In this document: positions 35,418 to 43,165 of the stretch, one piece after another | Numbering within the stretch: the first letter of the stretch is position 1 | Layout: each line of letters starts with the position of its first letter | Notes under the pieces: generated by a model | The model's input: only the letters and a program-made list of their open reading frames with translations | What the model was told of the DNA's origin: nothing | Database searches by the model: none | Assembly (NCBI RefSeq): GCF_009749395.1 | Contig: NZ_WBIR01000008.1 | Location: 1 to 64,000 of the forward strand | From: Agromyces salentinus | GTDB taxonomy: Bacteria; Actinomycetota; Actinomycetes; Actinomycetales; Microbacteriaceae | Reading direction: 5' to 3' | Length of the DNA: 64,000 nucleotides | Program-made: the position numbers and the translations under genes

Positions 35418-35430
35418 ACGTCGGTCTATG
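35413..35430 (+). promoter_or_regulatory. Second ArsR-type operator, before arsC
   Basis: Inverted repeat CATAGAC-GTCG-GTCTATG at 35413-35430, the same arms and spacing as the operator at 34501. It overlaps the stop codon of the fusion gene and ends 9 bp before the arsC ATG. Confidence 0.8.
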
Positions 35431-35439
35431 ATTTTGTCC

Positions 35440-35868
35440 ATGACCACCCCGGCACCCTCCATCCTGTTCGTCTGCGTCCACAATGCCGGCCGTTCCCAGA
35501 TGGCCGCCGGCTACCTCCGCGAACTCGGGGCCGGTCGCGTCGAGGTGCGCTCGGCGGGGTCCGAGCCGAAGGATCGGATCAACCCCGTGGCGGTCGACGC
35601 GATGGCCGAAGAGGGCATCGACATCACCGGCAACACCCCGAAGGTCCTCACCGTCGACGCGGTCAAGGAGTCCGACGTGGTCATCACGATGGGGTGCGGC
35701 GACGCCTGCCCCATCTTCCCGGGCAAGCGCTACGAGGACTGGGAGCTCGACGACCCGGCCGGCCAGGGCATCGAGGCCGTTCGGCCCATCCGCGACGAGA
35801 TCCGCCGCCGCGTCGAGGAACTGCTCGGCGAACTGCTGCCCGCGCGCGACCCGGAGAACGCACCATGA
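35440..35868 (+). CDS. arsC: Arsenate reductase, low-molecular-weight phosphatase type
   Basis: A 142-residue stand-alone arsenate reductase. The P-loop CVHNAGRSQMA, VRSAGSEPKDRINPVAVDAMAEEGIDI and TMGCGDACPIFPGKRYEDWELDDP match the mycothiol/mycoredoxin-dependent ArsC of corynebacteria. The ATG at 35440 was preferred over the one at 35428, which lies inside the operator. Its end overlaps the TPR gene (ATGA). Confidence 0.93.
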   Translation: MTTPAPSILFVCVHNAGRSQMAAGYLRELGAGRVEVRSAGSEPKDRINPVAVDAMAEEGIDITGNTPKVLTVDAVKESDVVITMGCGDACPIFPGKRYEDWELDDPAGQGIEAVRPIRDEIRRRVEELLGELLPARDPENAP

Positions 35869-36383
35869 GCACCGCTCTGCACGACGAACTCGACCGCATC
35901 TTCGCGGCTCGCGACCGCGACGACATGGCCCCGACCATCGCCGCGCTCGAGCCGATCGCGGAAGCCCATCCGCACGACGCCCGGGTCCTCTACGAGATGG
36001 GCGGCGCGTACGACACCGCGGGCGAGGAGGCGACCGCCCTGGGGTTCTACGAACGGGCGATGGCCGAGGGCCTCGAGGGCGACCTGCGCCGCCGGTGCTT
36101 CCTGCAGTACGGCAGCACCCTCCGCAACCTCGGCCGGTACGACGAGTCCCTGTCGGTCTTCGCCCGGGCGCGGGCCGAGTTCCCCGACTCGGTCGCGCTC
36201 GGTGCGTTCGAAGCCCTGACGCTGCACGCGTCGGGCCGGGCGAGCACCGCCCTCGGGAGCCTCCTGACGCTGCTCGCCGACCACGTGCAGGCCGAGGACC
36301 TCGAGCGCTACAAGCCGGCCATGCGCGGCAACGCCGAGTACCTCGCCTCGCTCGACGCCGAGCCGCAGGACGCCGAGGCCTAG
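35865..36383 (+). CDS. Tetratricopeptide-repeat protein
   Basis: A 172-residue cytoplasmic protein with about three TPR-like helical pairs (ARVLYEMGGAYDTAGEEATALGFYERAMAEG, RCFLQYGSTLRNLGRYDESLSVFARARAEFP). Similar proteins occur in many bacteria as free-standing scaffolds; the role is unknown. It is translationally coupled to arsC, which ties its expression to arsenic control. Confidence 0.8.
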   Translation: MSTALHDELDRIFAARDRDDMAPTIAALEPIAEAHPHDARVLYEMGGAYDTAGEEATALGFYERAMAEGLEGDLRRRCFLQYGSTLRNLGRYDESLSVFARARAEFPDSVALGAFEALTLHASGRASTALGSLLTLLADHVQAEDLERYKPAMRGNAEYLASLDAEPQDAEA

Positions 36384-36402
36384 GACCGCGGCATCCGCCA
36401 CG

Positions 36403-36428
36403 GCGCCGCCACGACGGGTGGCGCCGCA
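36403..36428. terminator. Hairpin between convergent TPR and DUF6098 genes
   Basis: A GC-rich stem with CGGCGCCGCC and GGTGGCGCCG arms around a short loop, between two convergent genes. No T-run follows. Confidence 0.5.
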
Positions 36429-36452
36429 CCGACCTGATCGACCGTCAGGCCG

Positions 36453-36872
36453 TCACTCCGGCTCGTTGCCCGCGTCGAAGTGCTCCCGGTAGCGCTGCTC
36501 CGCCTCCCCGAGCACCCCGTCGTCGAGCACGCCGACGAACGAGACATCCGTCAGGAGCGGCTCGCAGTCCGGCCCGCGACCGACGACGGAACCGTGCACG
36601 AGCCAGGCCCGTCGGTCCTGGTTGCGATCGCGCAGGTGCTTGTACTGGCAGAGCTGGCGTGCGAGCCAGTCCTCCACCGGCCTGGTCCACCACGGCTCGG
36701 GGTCAAGCGGGTTGACCGAGAGCCCGGGCAGCTCGAGCCCGCTCTCGGTGTCGACCGAGCCGCCCGACAGGTCGTGATCGGGGCCCTCCGAGTAGCGCAC
36801 GTAGAGCCGCCGGTCGCCGAGTCGCCGATGCAGCTCGTCGAGCGTCGAGACGACGTCGTCGGATCGGGTCAT
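36453..36872 (-). CDS. DUF6098 family protein
   Basis: A 139-residue protein (SEGPDHDLSGGSVDTESGLELPGLSVNPLDPEPWWTRPVEDWLARQLCQYKHL) of an actinobacterial family without known function. The sequence suggests a small alpha/beta fold. Its ATG overlaps the stop of the cation transporter gene (ATGA), so they are coupled. Confidence 0.7.
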   Translation of the reverse strand: MTRSDDVVSTLDELHRRLGDRRLYVRYSEGPDHDLSGGSVDTESGLELPGLSVNPLDPEPWWTRPVEDWLARQLCQYKHLRDRNQDRRAWLVHGSVVGRGPDCEPLLTDVSFVGVLDDGVLGEAEQRYREHFDAGNEPE

Positions 36873-37954
36873 CGTTCCCCCTTCAGGCGATCGGATGTCG
36901 CGCCGGCCGATGCGTCCGACCCCCGCTCGGATGCCGCGGCCGGGCCGGCGCCGGACGCGCCCGCCCTCGACCCCCGACCGGCTTCTCGCCCGAACCCGGG
37001 GTCCGCCTCGGGCGGGAGGACGCTCACCGGGATGACGTCGGTGTCCTGCACCTTCCAGTCGAGGGCGGCGATGGCACGCGCCGCGGACTCGTACGCCGAC
37101 ACCGGCGTCCGCGGGTCGACGGGCACGACGTAGGCCTCGACGTGGAAGACCTGGCCGAGGTCGCGCATCCGCACCGCGGCATCCGCCACCCAGGGCAGGC
37201 CGCGGAGCATCGTGGCGGCCTCGGCGATGAGCGGATGCACCGCCTTCTCGTCGTACGTGGTGGCGCGCTTGTCGATCAGGCCGAGGATGGCCGTGCGCGT
37301 GTTCCGCACGCCGTCCCAGACGATGCCGACCGAGATGAACAGCGCTGCCGCGGAGTCGAGCCACCACAGCCCGACGCCGATGCCGAGCACGCCGACGATC
37401 GACGCGGCGTTCGTGTGCCAGTCCGCGGTCGCCATGTCGGCGTCGGCGTAGAGCAGCTTGTTGTGGAGGGGCTTCGCGAGCTTGAGCTTGTACCGACCGT
37501 AGAACGGCGGCCCGATCGCGATGAGCGCCATGACCGCGACCATGACCCAGCCGAGCCAGACGGAGGACCCGAAGAGCACGATCGTGCCGATCGTCGGGTG
37601 GTCGCCGCTCAGGAAGCCGCTGATCGCCTCGTACGCGAGCGTGGCGCCGACCACGAAGAGCGCGACGCCGGCCACCAGGTGCCCGACGCTCATCGCGCGA
37701 TGCAGTCCGTACGGGAAGTTCCTGGTTGGCTTGCGGCGGACGAAGACGAGGGCGACGAGGAACGCGACCTGCGGCGTCAGCGAGAGGATGTCCTCGACCC
37801 AGGCGGTCTTCATCGCCTGTGAGTTGCCGAGCACGAGCGCGACGACGAGGATCGTCACCGTCGTGTAGCAGATCGTGAAGACCTCGATCTTCACGGCCTT
37901 GCGGAGATCCGTCGCCTGCTCGTCGGGCAGGTCGGTGCGACCGAACCGGGACAT
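36869..37954 (-). CDS. Cation diffusion facilitator-type transporter
   Basis: A 361-residue membrane protein with about six segments (from residue ~22 to ~230) and a C-terminal cytoplasmic domain. It resembles CDF metal/proton antiporters, but the metal-site motifs are unusual: WVEDIL in segment 2 and DWHTN in segment 5 instead of the standard HxxxD pairs, so the transported ion cannot be named. The C-terminus has a long Gly/Ala/Arg-rich extension. Second gene of a three-gene minus-strand unit, following the lipoprotein gene by one-base overlap. Confidence 0.8.
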   Translation of the reverse strand: MSRFGRTDLPDEQATDLRKAVKIEVFTICYTTVTILVVALVLGNSQAMKTAWVEDILSLTPQVAFLVALVFVRRKPTRNFPYGLHRAMSVGHLVAGVALFVVGATLAYEAISGFLSGDHPTIGTIVLFGSSVWLGWVMVAVMALIAIGPPFYGRYKLKLAKPLHNKLLYADADMATADWHTNAASIVGVLGIGVGLWWLDSAAALFISVGIVWDGVRNTRTAILGLIDKRATTYDEKAVHPLIAEAATMLRGLPWVADAAVRMRDLGQVFHVEAYVVPVDPRTPVSAYESAARAIAALDWKVQDTDVIPVSVLPPEADPGFGREAGRGSRAGASGAGPAAASERGSDASAGATSDRLKGER

Positions 37955-38424
37955 CAGCCCAGCTCCTCGTCGAGGAAGGTCTCGAGGGTGCTCAGGAACC
38001 GGTTCTCGCCGAGCGGCACGAGCATCACGACGTTGCGACCGTCGGCACCGGGCATGTCCGCGAAACCGCGCGTCACGCCCGCGCGGTCGATCCACGGCGT
38101 CTCGTCGGTGATCCCGCCGACGACGAGGTCCAGGTCGCCCTCCTCGAGCCCGGTGACGAGCTGCTCCTCGCTGCCGACGGTCCACTCGACGCGGGCGTCG
38201 AGCGAGGAGGCGAAGGCCTCCACGACGTCGGCCTCGGCACCGGAGACCTCGTCACCGCGCACCTCGATGAGGGATCGGTCGGGCGACGCGCCCGCCCGGA
38301 GGGTGCCGTCGGACACGCGCTCGAGGGTGCCGTTCGGGTCGGCCGGGACCTGGAGGCCGCACCCGGCGAGGCCGAGCACGATCCCGATGGCCAGTGGCAC
38401 GGTGAGCCGTCGGCGATGTCCCAT
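37954..38424 (-). CDS. Short solute-binding lipoprotein
   Basis: A 156-residue lipoprotein: a basic N-terminus, hydrophobic stretch and lipobox LAGC at about residues 18-21. The mature part resembles lobe I of family 3 periplasmic binding proteins (RAGASPDRSLIEVRGDEVSGAEADVVEAFASSL...LVVGGITDETPWIDRAGVTR), but at ~135 residues it is about half the normal length, with no second lobe. Whether it binds a ligand is unclear; it may sense for the cotranscribed cation transporter. Confidence 0.72.
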   Translation of the reverse strand: MGHRRRLTVPLAIGIVLGLAGCGLQVPADPNGTLERVSDGTLRAGASPDRSLIEVRGDEVSGAEADVVEAFASSLDARVEWTVGSEEQLVTGLEEGDLDLVVGGITDETPWIDRAGVTRGFADMPGADGRNVVMLVPLGENRFLSTLETFLDEELG

Positions 38425-38655
38425 ACCGGGACCATAACGCGGGCGCCCGGGGCACCGCGCCGGGCTTGACAAGGACTCCGTGCTCGCTCAGACACGGGCG
38501 TCGATACCGGATCCGGCATGTGCTTCGCACGAGCATCGGGGCGGATGCCCAGCCCCGTCAACCCCCTTTCCGAGAACCGTCCGTCGGCGTGAGCATGGTC
38601 GAGTCCCGCACTCGCGGGCGCCCGCACCGGCGGGACGACGACCGAAGGATGGCAC

Positions 38656-39138
38656 ATGGTCCAGCAGACGCTCACGACACCCGAGGAACTCCTCCGCTTC
38701 CAGCTGCGAACCGCGATGACGATGGAGCACGACTCGCTCGCCGCGCTCGGCGAGCTCGCGAAGGCCGCGAAGAGCGCCGAGGTGAAGAAGCTGTTCCGGC
38801 ACCACGCATCCGAGACGGAGGAGCAGATCGCCAACCTCCAGCAGGCCTTCACGCTGCTCGGCTTCAAGGAGTCGACGGCGCCGTCGCCGAGCACCAAGGG
38901 CATCTCGAAGCAGGCCGCCTCGCTCCTCGAGCGGAGCGCGCCCAAGCTGCGCGACCAGGTCGCCGTCTCGAGCGCGCTCGGCAACGAGCACTACGAGATC
39001 TCCGCCTATGAGGGCCTCATCCTGCCCGCGACCGCGCACGGACTCACCGACGTGGTCTCGCTGCTCCAGGCCAACCTCGACCAGGAGGTGCACACCAGTG
39101 AGGAGCTGCGCTCGACACTCGAGAAGATCCTCGCCTGA
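38656..39138 (+). CDS. YciE/YciF-type ferritin-like protein (DUF892)
   Basis: A 160-residue four-helix protein with the DUF892 pattern of Glu/His ligands (RTAMTMEHDSLAAL, FRHHASETEEQIANLQQAF, GNEHYEISAYEGLI, DQEVHTSEELR). Family members are stress-induced and ferritin-like, with a probable di-iron centre. It is divergent from the lipoprotein operon; a TTGACA hexamer (38467-38472) lies in the ~230-bp region between them. Confidence 0.85.
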   Translation: MVQQTLTTPEELLRFQLRTAMTMEHDSLAALGELAKAAKSAEVKKLFRHHASETEEQIANLQQAFTLLGFKESTAPSPSTKGISKQAASLLERSAPKLRDQVAVSSALGNEHYEISAYEGLILPATAHGLTDVVSLLQANLDQEVHTSEELRSTLEKILA

Positions 39139-39207
39139 GCGCGGCCTGACGGGGCCGCTTGTCCCTCAGATGGCCCCGCCGGCCCGCGAATTCCGTAAGC
39201 TGGCGTG

Positions 39208-39615
39208 ATGGGCACGCTCTATTACGGCGACTCGGGAACCCCGATCGGCATCGAGGATCGTGCGCTCGCCCACCTGAAGGTCGCCGTCATCACCAAGTTG
39301 CGGCGCGGCGAGTCCTTCACGCTGTCCTGGCAGCACACGGAAGACCAGCCGCGCGGCCGCAGCACGCTCTGGGTGCACGCGACCATCCCGCTGCGCTTCG
39401 TCTTCGACGAGCCCGAGGCGCCCGAGCTCAGCCGCAAGTGGATCGAGGAGCTGATGCGCTCGGCCAACACGACCGGCGGCATCCTGCTCGTACCCGAGCA
39501 GCTGGACACGAGCGAGATCCCCATGGAGGCCGACCAGCCGGTGCAGGTGGGTGTCGACGTGCAGGGCGTCGACGTGCAGGACGACGAGGCGGACTCCGGC
39601 CGCACGGCCGACTGA
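39208..39615 (+). CDS. Short actinobacterial protein (DUF7882-like)
   Basis: A 135-residue protein beginning MGTLYYGD, with a beta-rich body (TPIGIEDRALAHLKVAVITKLRRGESF) and an acidic, Val/Gln/Asp-repeat C-terminus (QVGVDVQGVDVQDDE). Proteins with this start occur in many Microbacteriaceae; some are wrongly labelled DNA ligase. Function is unknown. A GTG one codon upstream could also start it. Confidence 0.65.
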   Translation: MGTLYYGDSGTPIGIEDRALAHLKVAVITKLRRGESFTLSWQHTEDQPRGRSTLWVHATIPLRFVFDEPEAPELSRKWIEELMRSANTTGGILLVPEQLDTSEIPMEADQPVQVGVDVQGVDVQDDEADSGRTAD

Positions 39616-39649
39616 GCGCCTTCGGGCCCGGCCGAGCGGCCGACGACGA

Positions 39650-40924
39650 TCAGGCTGCGCCCGGGCCGGCGAACCTGACGCGGAACCGGTCGCGCGGCAG
39701 CGCCGGCATCCGCCGCAGGCCGATGCGCAGGTCCTGCGGCGGCACGGTGAAGGGCGCCTCGGCGGCGACGCGCTGCACGAACTCGGCGGTCAGGGCGATC
39801 GTCGCCGCCTCGCCGGGACACCGATGGCCCGTCGCGACCTCGCCAGCACCCTGCGGCACGAGCGTGTTCGGGTCGCCGTTCCACCCCGTGAACCGGTCGG
39901 GGTTGAACCGCTCGGGTGCCGACCAGGCGCGGGCATCGTGGTTCGTCGCGTAGAGGTCGAGGACGACCCACTCCCCGGGCTGGAACGTGCGGCTCCGCCA
40001 GTCGAACGCGCGTTGCACGGTGCCGCCCATCACGGGGAAGAACGGGTAGCGTCGCCGAACCTCGTTCGCGAACCGCACGGCGGCCTCGTCATCGGCCGCG
40101 ACGCCGCGGGCCCAGGCCGGGTGGTGGTGCAGCGCATGGGCGCCGAACACGAGGTACCGGCTCACCGCCACGATGGGTCGCAGCACGTTGAGCAGCTCGA
40201 CGGCGGCGACCTCGACGGGCAGGAGCCCGCCGTCGGCGTCGGTCTCCGTCGCGATGCGGCGGACGGGGGTTTCATCCGCGATGGAGAGCTCGCCACGGCG
40301 CACGCGCTCGATGAGGGACCGAGCGGATGCCTCGGCCCGGCGTCGCCGGGCGCGGGCGGCCCAGTTCGGCGGTCCGAAGCTCGCCGCCCGGTCGACCATG
40401 GCCGCGAGGTCGCCGGCCAGTTGCCGGACGTCGACGGCTTCCTCCGGGATGCCGCACCACGCGACGGCCGCACGGGTCAGCGTCTCCACGGCGACGTCGT
40501 AGAGCGACCGGGTGGTGTCGGCGTGCCGGACCGTCGCCGCGGTCCACTCGGCATCGAAGATGCGGGTCAGTCCGGCGACGGCCTCGGGCCGCAGCATCTG
40601 CATGAACATCGTCTTGCGGTGGTGATGCGCGGCTCCCTCCAGCGTCTGCACGCTGCCCTCGTCCTGGAGCAGGTGCTGCACGGAGGTCGGCATCGCCCGT
40701 TCGCGCGAGAACCGGTCGCCCTCGTAGAAGATGCGGGCGGCGTCCGCTCCGTACACGACCGTCGCCGGCCGCCCGGCGAGCCGGGTGGTGAAGGCGTCGG
40801 TGCCCAGCTTCCGGAAGCGGCGCTGCCCGAAGGTGTACCCGTCGAGCAGGAACCCGGGACCGTCGTCCAGCGCACCAGAACGCGGGATGCCGGCCTCCGA
40901 CGGCCGGCGCATCGTCTGCGTCAC
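39650..40924 (-). CDS. Cytochrome P450, CYP152-like fatty-acid peroxygenase
   Basis: A 424-residue P450. The heme-binding loop is GAGEVATGHRCPGE near residue 375, and the preceding stretch RRRYPFFPVMGGTVQRAFDWRSRTFQPGEWVVLDLYATNHD is typical of CYP152 enzymes (P450-BSbeta, SPalpha), which hydroxylate or decarboxylate fatty acids with hydrogen peroxide. The I-helix lacks the usual AGxxT pair, having RPIVAVSRY, as in that family. The GTG start overlaps the alcohol dehydrogenase stop (GTGA). Confidence 0.9.
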   Translation of the reverse strand: MTQTMRRPSEAGIPRSGALDDGPGFLLDGYTFGQRRFRKLGTDAFTTRLAGRPATVVYGADAARIFYEGDRFSRERAMPTSVQHLLQDEGSVQTLEGAAHHHRKTMFMQMLRPEAVAGLTRIFDAEWTAATVRHADTTRSLYDVAVETLTRAAVAWCGIPEEAVDVRQLAGDLAAMVDRAASFGPPNWAARARRRRAEASARSLIERVRRGELSIADETPVRRIATETDADGGLLPVEVAAVELLNVLRPIVAVSRYLVFGAHALHHHPAWARGVAADDEAAVRFANEVRRRYPFFPVMGGTVQRAFDWRSRTFQPGEWVVLDLYATNHDARAWSAPERFNPDRFTGWNGDPNTLVPQGAGEVATGHRCPGEAATIALTAEFVQRVAAEAPFTVPPQDLRIGLRRMPALPRDRFRVRFAGPGAA

Positions 40925-42096
40925 GGTTCGAGCACCACCTTGATGCATCCGTCGTCCTTCTTCTTGAACGTCTCGTACATCTCGGGTGCGCGATCCAGCG
41001 GCACCCGGTGGGTCACGAGGTCCTCGACGCCGAGCGGGTCGGCGGAATCCTCGACGAGCGGGAGCAGGTCGTCCCGCCAGCGATGCACGTTGCACTGCCC
41101 CATGCGGAGCGCGATCTGCTTGTCGAACATCGTGATGAACGGCATCGGGTCCGCGGCGCCGGCGTAGACGCCGCTCAGCGAGAGGGTCCCGCCGCGGCGC
41201 ACGAGGTCGATGCCGAAGTGCAGGGCCGCGAGCCGGTCGACGCCGGCCTTCTGCATCATCGGCTTCGCGACGCCGTCGGGCAGGATGCCCACGGCCTTCT
41301 GCACGAACTCGATGCCCGGGTTGCCGTGCGCCTCCATGCCGACCGCGTCGACCACGCTGTCCGGTCCGCGGCCGGCGGTCTCGTCCCGGAGCCGGTCGAG
41401 CAGGTCGTCCTCGAGGTCGAAGGTCTCGATGCCGTGCCGCTCGGCCATCGCCCGTCGCTCCGGGACCGGGTCCACGGCGAGCACGCGGTGGCCGAGGTGG
41501 CGTCCGATGCGCGCGACGAACTGCCCCACGGGCCCGAGCCCGAGCACGCCGAGCGTGCCGCCGTCTGGCAGGTCCGCGTACTGGACGCCCTGCCATGCGG
41601 TCGGCAGGATGTCGCTGAGGAAGAGGTACCGCTCGTCGGGCAGCTCCTGGCCGACCTTCATCGCGTTCACGTCGGCCCGACGCACCCGCAGGTACTCGGC
41701 CTGGCCGCCGGGCACCGATCCGTAGAGCTCGGTGTAGCCGTACAGGTCGGCGCCCGTGCCGGTGTCCCGGTTCTGCGTGGTCTCGCACTGCGTCGTCAGG
41801 CCGATGCGGCACATGTGACAGTCGCCGCAGGCGATCACGAACGGGACGACGACCCGGTCGCCGACCGCGAGGGTCGCGACGCCGGAACCGACCTCCACGA
41901 CCACGCCCATCGGCTCGTGGCCGAGGATGTCGCCCTTGGCCAGGAACGGCCCGAGCACGTTGTAGAGGTGGAGGTCCGACCCGCAGATCGCCGTCGACGT
42001 CACCCGGATGATCACGTCCGTGGGCTCTTCGATGCGGGGGTCCGGTACTGCTTCGACGCTGACCTTGCCGGTCGCCTGCCAGGTGAGTGCTCTCAT
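40921..42096 (-). CDS. Zinc-dependent alcohol dehydrogenase (glutathione-independent formaldehyde dehydrogenase-like)
   Basis: A 391-residue MDR enzyme. The catalytic zinc site is CGSDLHLY...GHEPMG and the structural zinc cysteines are in CGDCHMCRIGLTTQC; the NAD-binding motif is GLGPVG. The extra C-terminal sequence and DILPTAWQGVQYA resemble the FdhA/threonine-dehydrogenase-like subgroup. It forms a two-gene operon with the P450. The divergent SDR gene begins 175 bp away; that gap has GTTGACA and TGTCAAG words that may be promoter elements. Confidence 0.9.
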   Translation of the reverse strand: MRALTWQATGKVSVEAVPDPRIEEPTDVIIRVTSTAICGSDLHLYNVLGPFLAKGDILGHEPMGVVVEVGSGVATLAVGDRVVVPFVIACGDCHMCRIGLTTQCETTQNRDTGTGADLYGYTELYGSVPGGQAEYLRVRRADVNAMKVGQELPDERYLFLSDILPTAWQGVQYADLPDGGTLGVLGLGPVGQFVARIGRHLGHRVLAVDPVPERRAMAERHGIETFDLEDDLLDRLRDETAGRGPDSVVDAVGMEAHGNPGIEFVQKAVGILPDGVAKPMMQKAGVDRLAALHFGIDLVRRGGTLSLSGVYAGAADPMPFITMFDKQIALRMGQCNVHRWRDDLLPLVEDSADPLGVEDLVTHRVPLDRAPEMYETFKKKDDGCIKVVLEP

Positions 42097-42271
42097 GCTT
42101 CGAACCTCTCCGAGCACCCGCGGCGCAGGCAAGGGGGTTGACAGTCGGCGCCGGCCGGCCGGACCCTGTCGCCGGCCGCCCGACCTCGGCACTGCGCGCA
42201 CACGGGCCGTCTGTCAAGCCGGTTGTCGGGGCTCGGAGCGATCCGTGGAATGGAATGACCGAACGAAAGGA

Positions 42272-43120
42272 ATGACGATCGTGAACCAGCCCGCCCAGCA
42301 GCAGGAGTTCCCCGGATCCGAGCAGGAGATGACCCCGAAGCCCGACCACGGCGAGGAGAGCTACCGCGGCTCCGGCCGGCTCGAGGGCAAGTTCGCCGTC
42401 ATCACCGGCGCCGACAGCGGCATCGGCAAGGCCGTCGCCATCGCGTACGCGCGGGAGGGCGCCGACGTGCTCGTGAGCTACCTCGACGAGCACGAGGATG
42501 CGAAGGAGACGTGCCGCCTCGTCGAGGAAGCCGGCCGGCGGGCGGTCGCCGTATCCGGCGACCTCGCCGACCCGGCGCACTGCCGAGAGGTCATCAGGAG
42601 GGCCGTCGAGGAGTTCGGCCGCATCGACGTCCTGGTCAGCAACGCCGCCTTCCAGATGGACCACCCCACGCTCGAGGAGGTGCCCGACGAGGAATGGGAT
42701 CGCACCCTCGCCGTCAACCTCAGCGCCTTCTTCCACCTCGTGAAGGCCGCCCTCCCGCACATGCACGAGGGGGCGTCGATCATCGGGTCGTCGTCGGTGA
42801 ACTCGGACATGCCGTCACCCACGCTCATCCCGTACGCGGCGACGAAGGCCGGCATCGCGAACATGACGGCATCCATGGCGCAGTCGCTGGCCGAACGCGG
42901 CATCCGGGCGAACAGCGTGGCCCCCGGCCCCGTGTGGACGCCGCTGATCCCCTCGACGATGCCGCCGGAGAAGGTCGAGAGCTTCGGCGAGCAGGTGCCG
43001 ATGGGGCGGCCGGGGCAGCCGGCCGAGCTCGCCCCGGTGTACGTGCTCCTCGCCTCCGACGAGGGCAGCTACATCTCGGGCGCGCGGATCGCGGTGACCG
43101 GCGGCAAGCCGATCCTTTGA
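42272..43120 (+). CDS. SDR oxidoreductase, general-stress type (YghA/YhdF-like)
   Basis: A 282-residue short-chain dehydrogenase. The N-terminal PGSEQEMTPKPDHGEESYRGSGRLEGK extension marks the YghA/YhdF subgroup, often under general stress control. NAD(P) motif TGADSGIGKA; NNAA-type turn is SNAAF; the catalytic Ser-Tyr-Lys is in IIGSSSVNS and YAATK. GAAAGGA precedes the ATG at 42272; a GTG at 42281 is possible. Confidence 0.9.
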   Translation: MTIVNQPAQQQEFPGSEQEMTPKPDHGEESYRGSGRLEGKFAVITGADSGIGKAVAIAYAREGADVLVSYLDEHEDAKETCRLVEEAGRRAVAVSGDLADPAHCREVIRRAVEEFGRIDVLVSNAAFQMDHPTLEEVPDEEWDRTLAVNLSAFFHLVKAALPHMHEGASIIGSSSVNSDMPSPTLIPYAATKAGIANMTASMAQSLAERGIRANSVAPGPVWTPLIPSTMPPEKVESFGEQVPMGRPGQPAELAPVYVLLASDEGSYISGARIAVTGGKPIL

Positions 43121-43165
43121 CCGCCGGGTCGCGCGGCGGAACGGCCGTCCGCGCCGCGGGCCGGG

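Noticed and set aside
39650-42766. A 1038-codon minus-strand frame covering the P450, dehydrogenase and SDR regions
   Set aside because: Only its last 424 codons resemble a protein family (the P450). The rest is out of frame with the dehydrogenase and antisense to the SDR.
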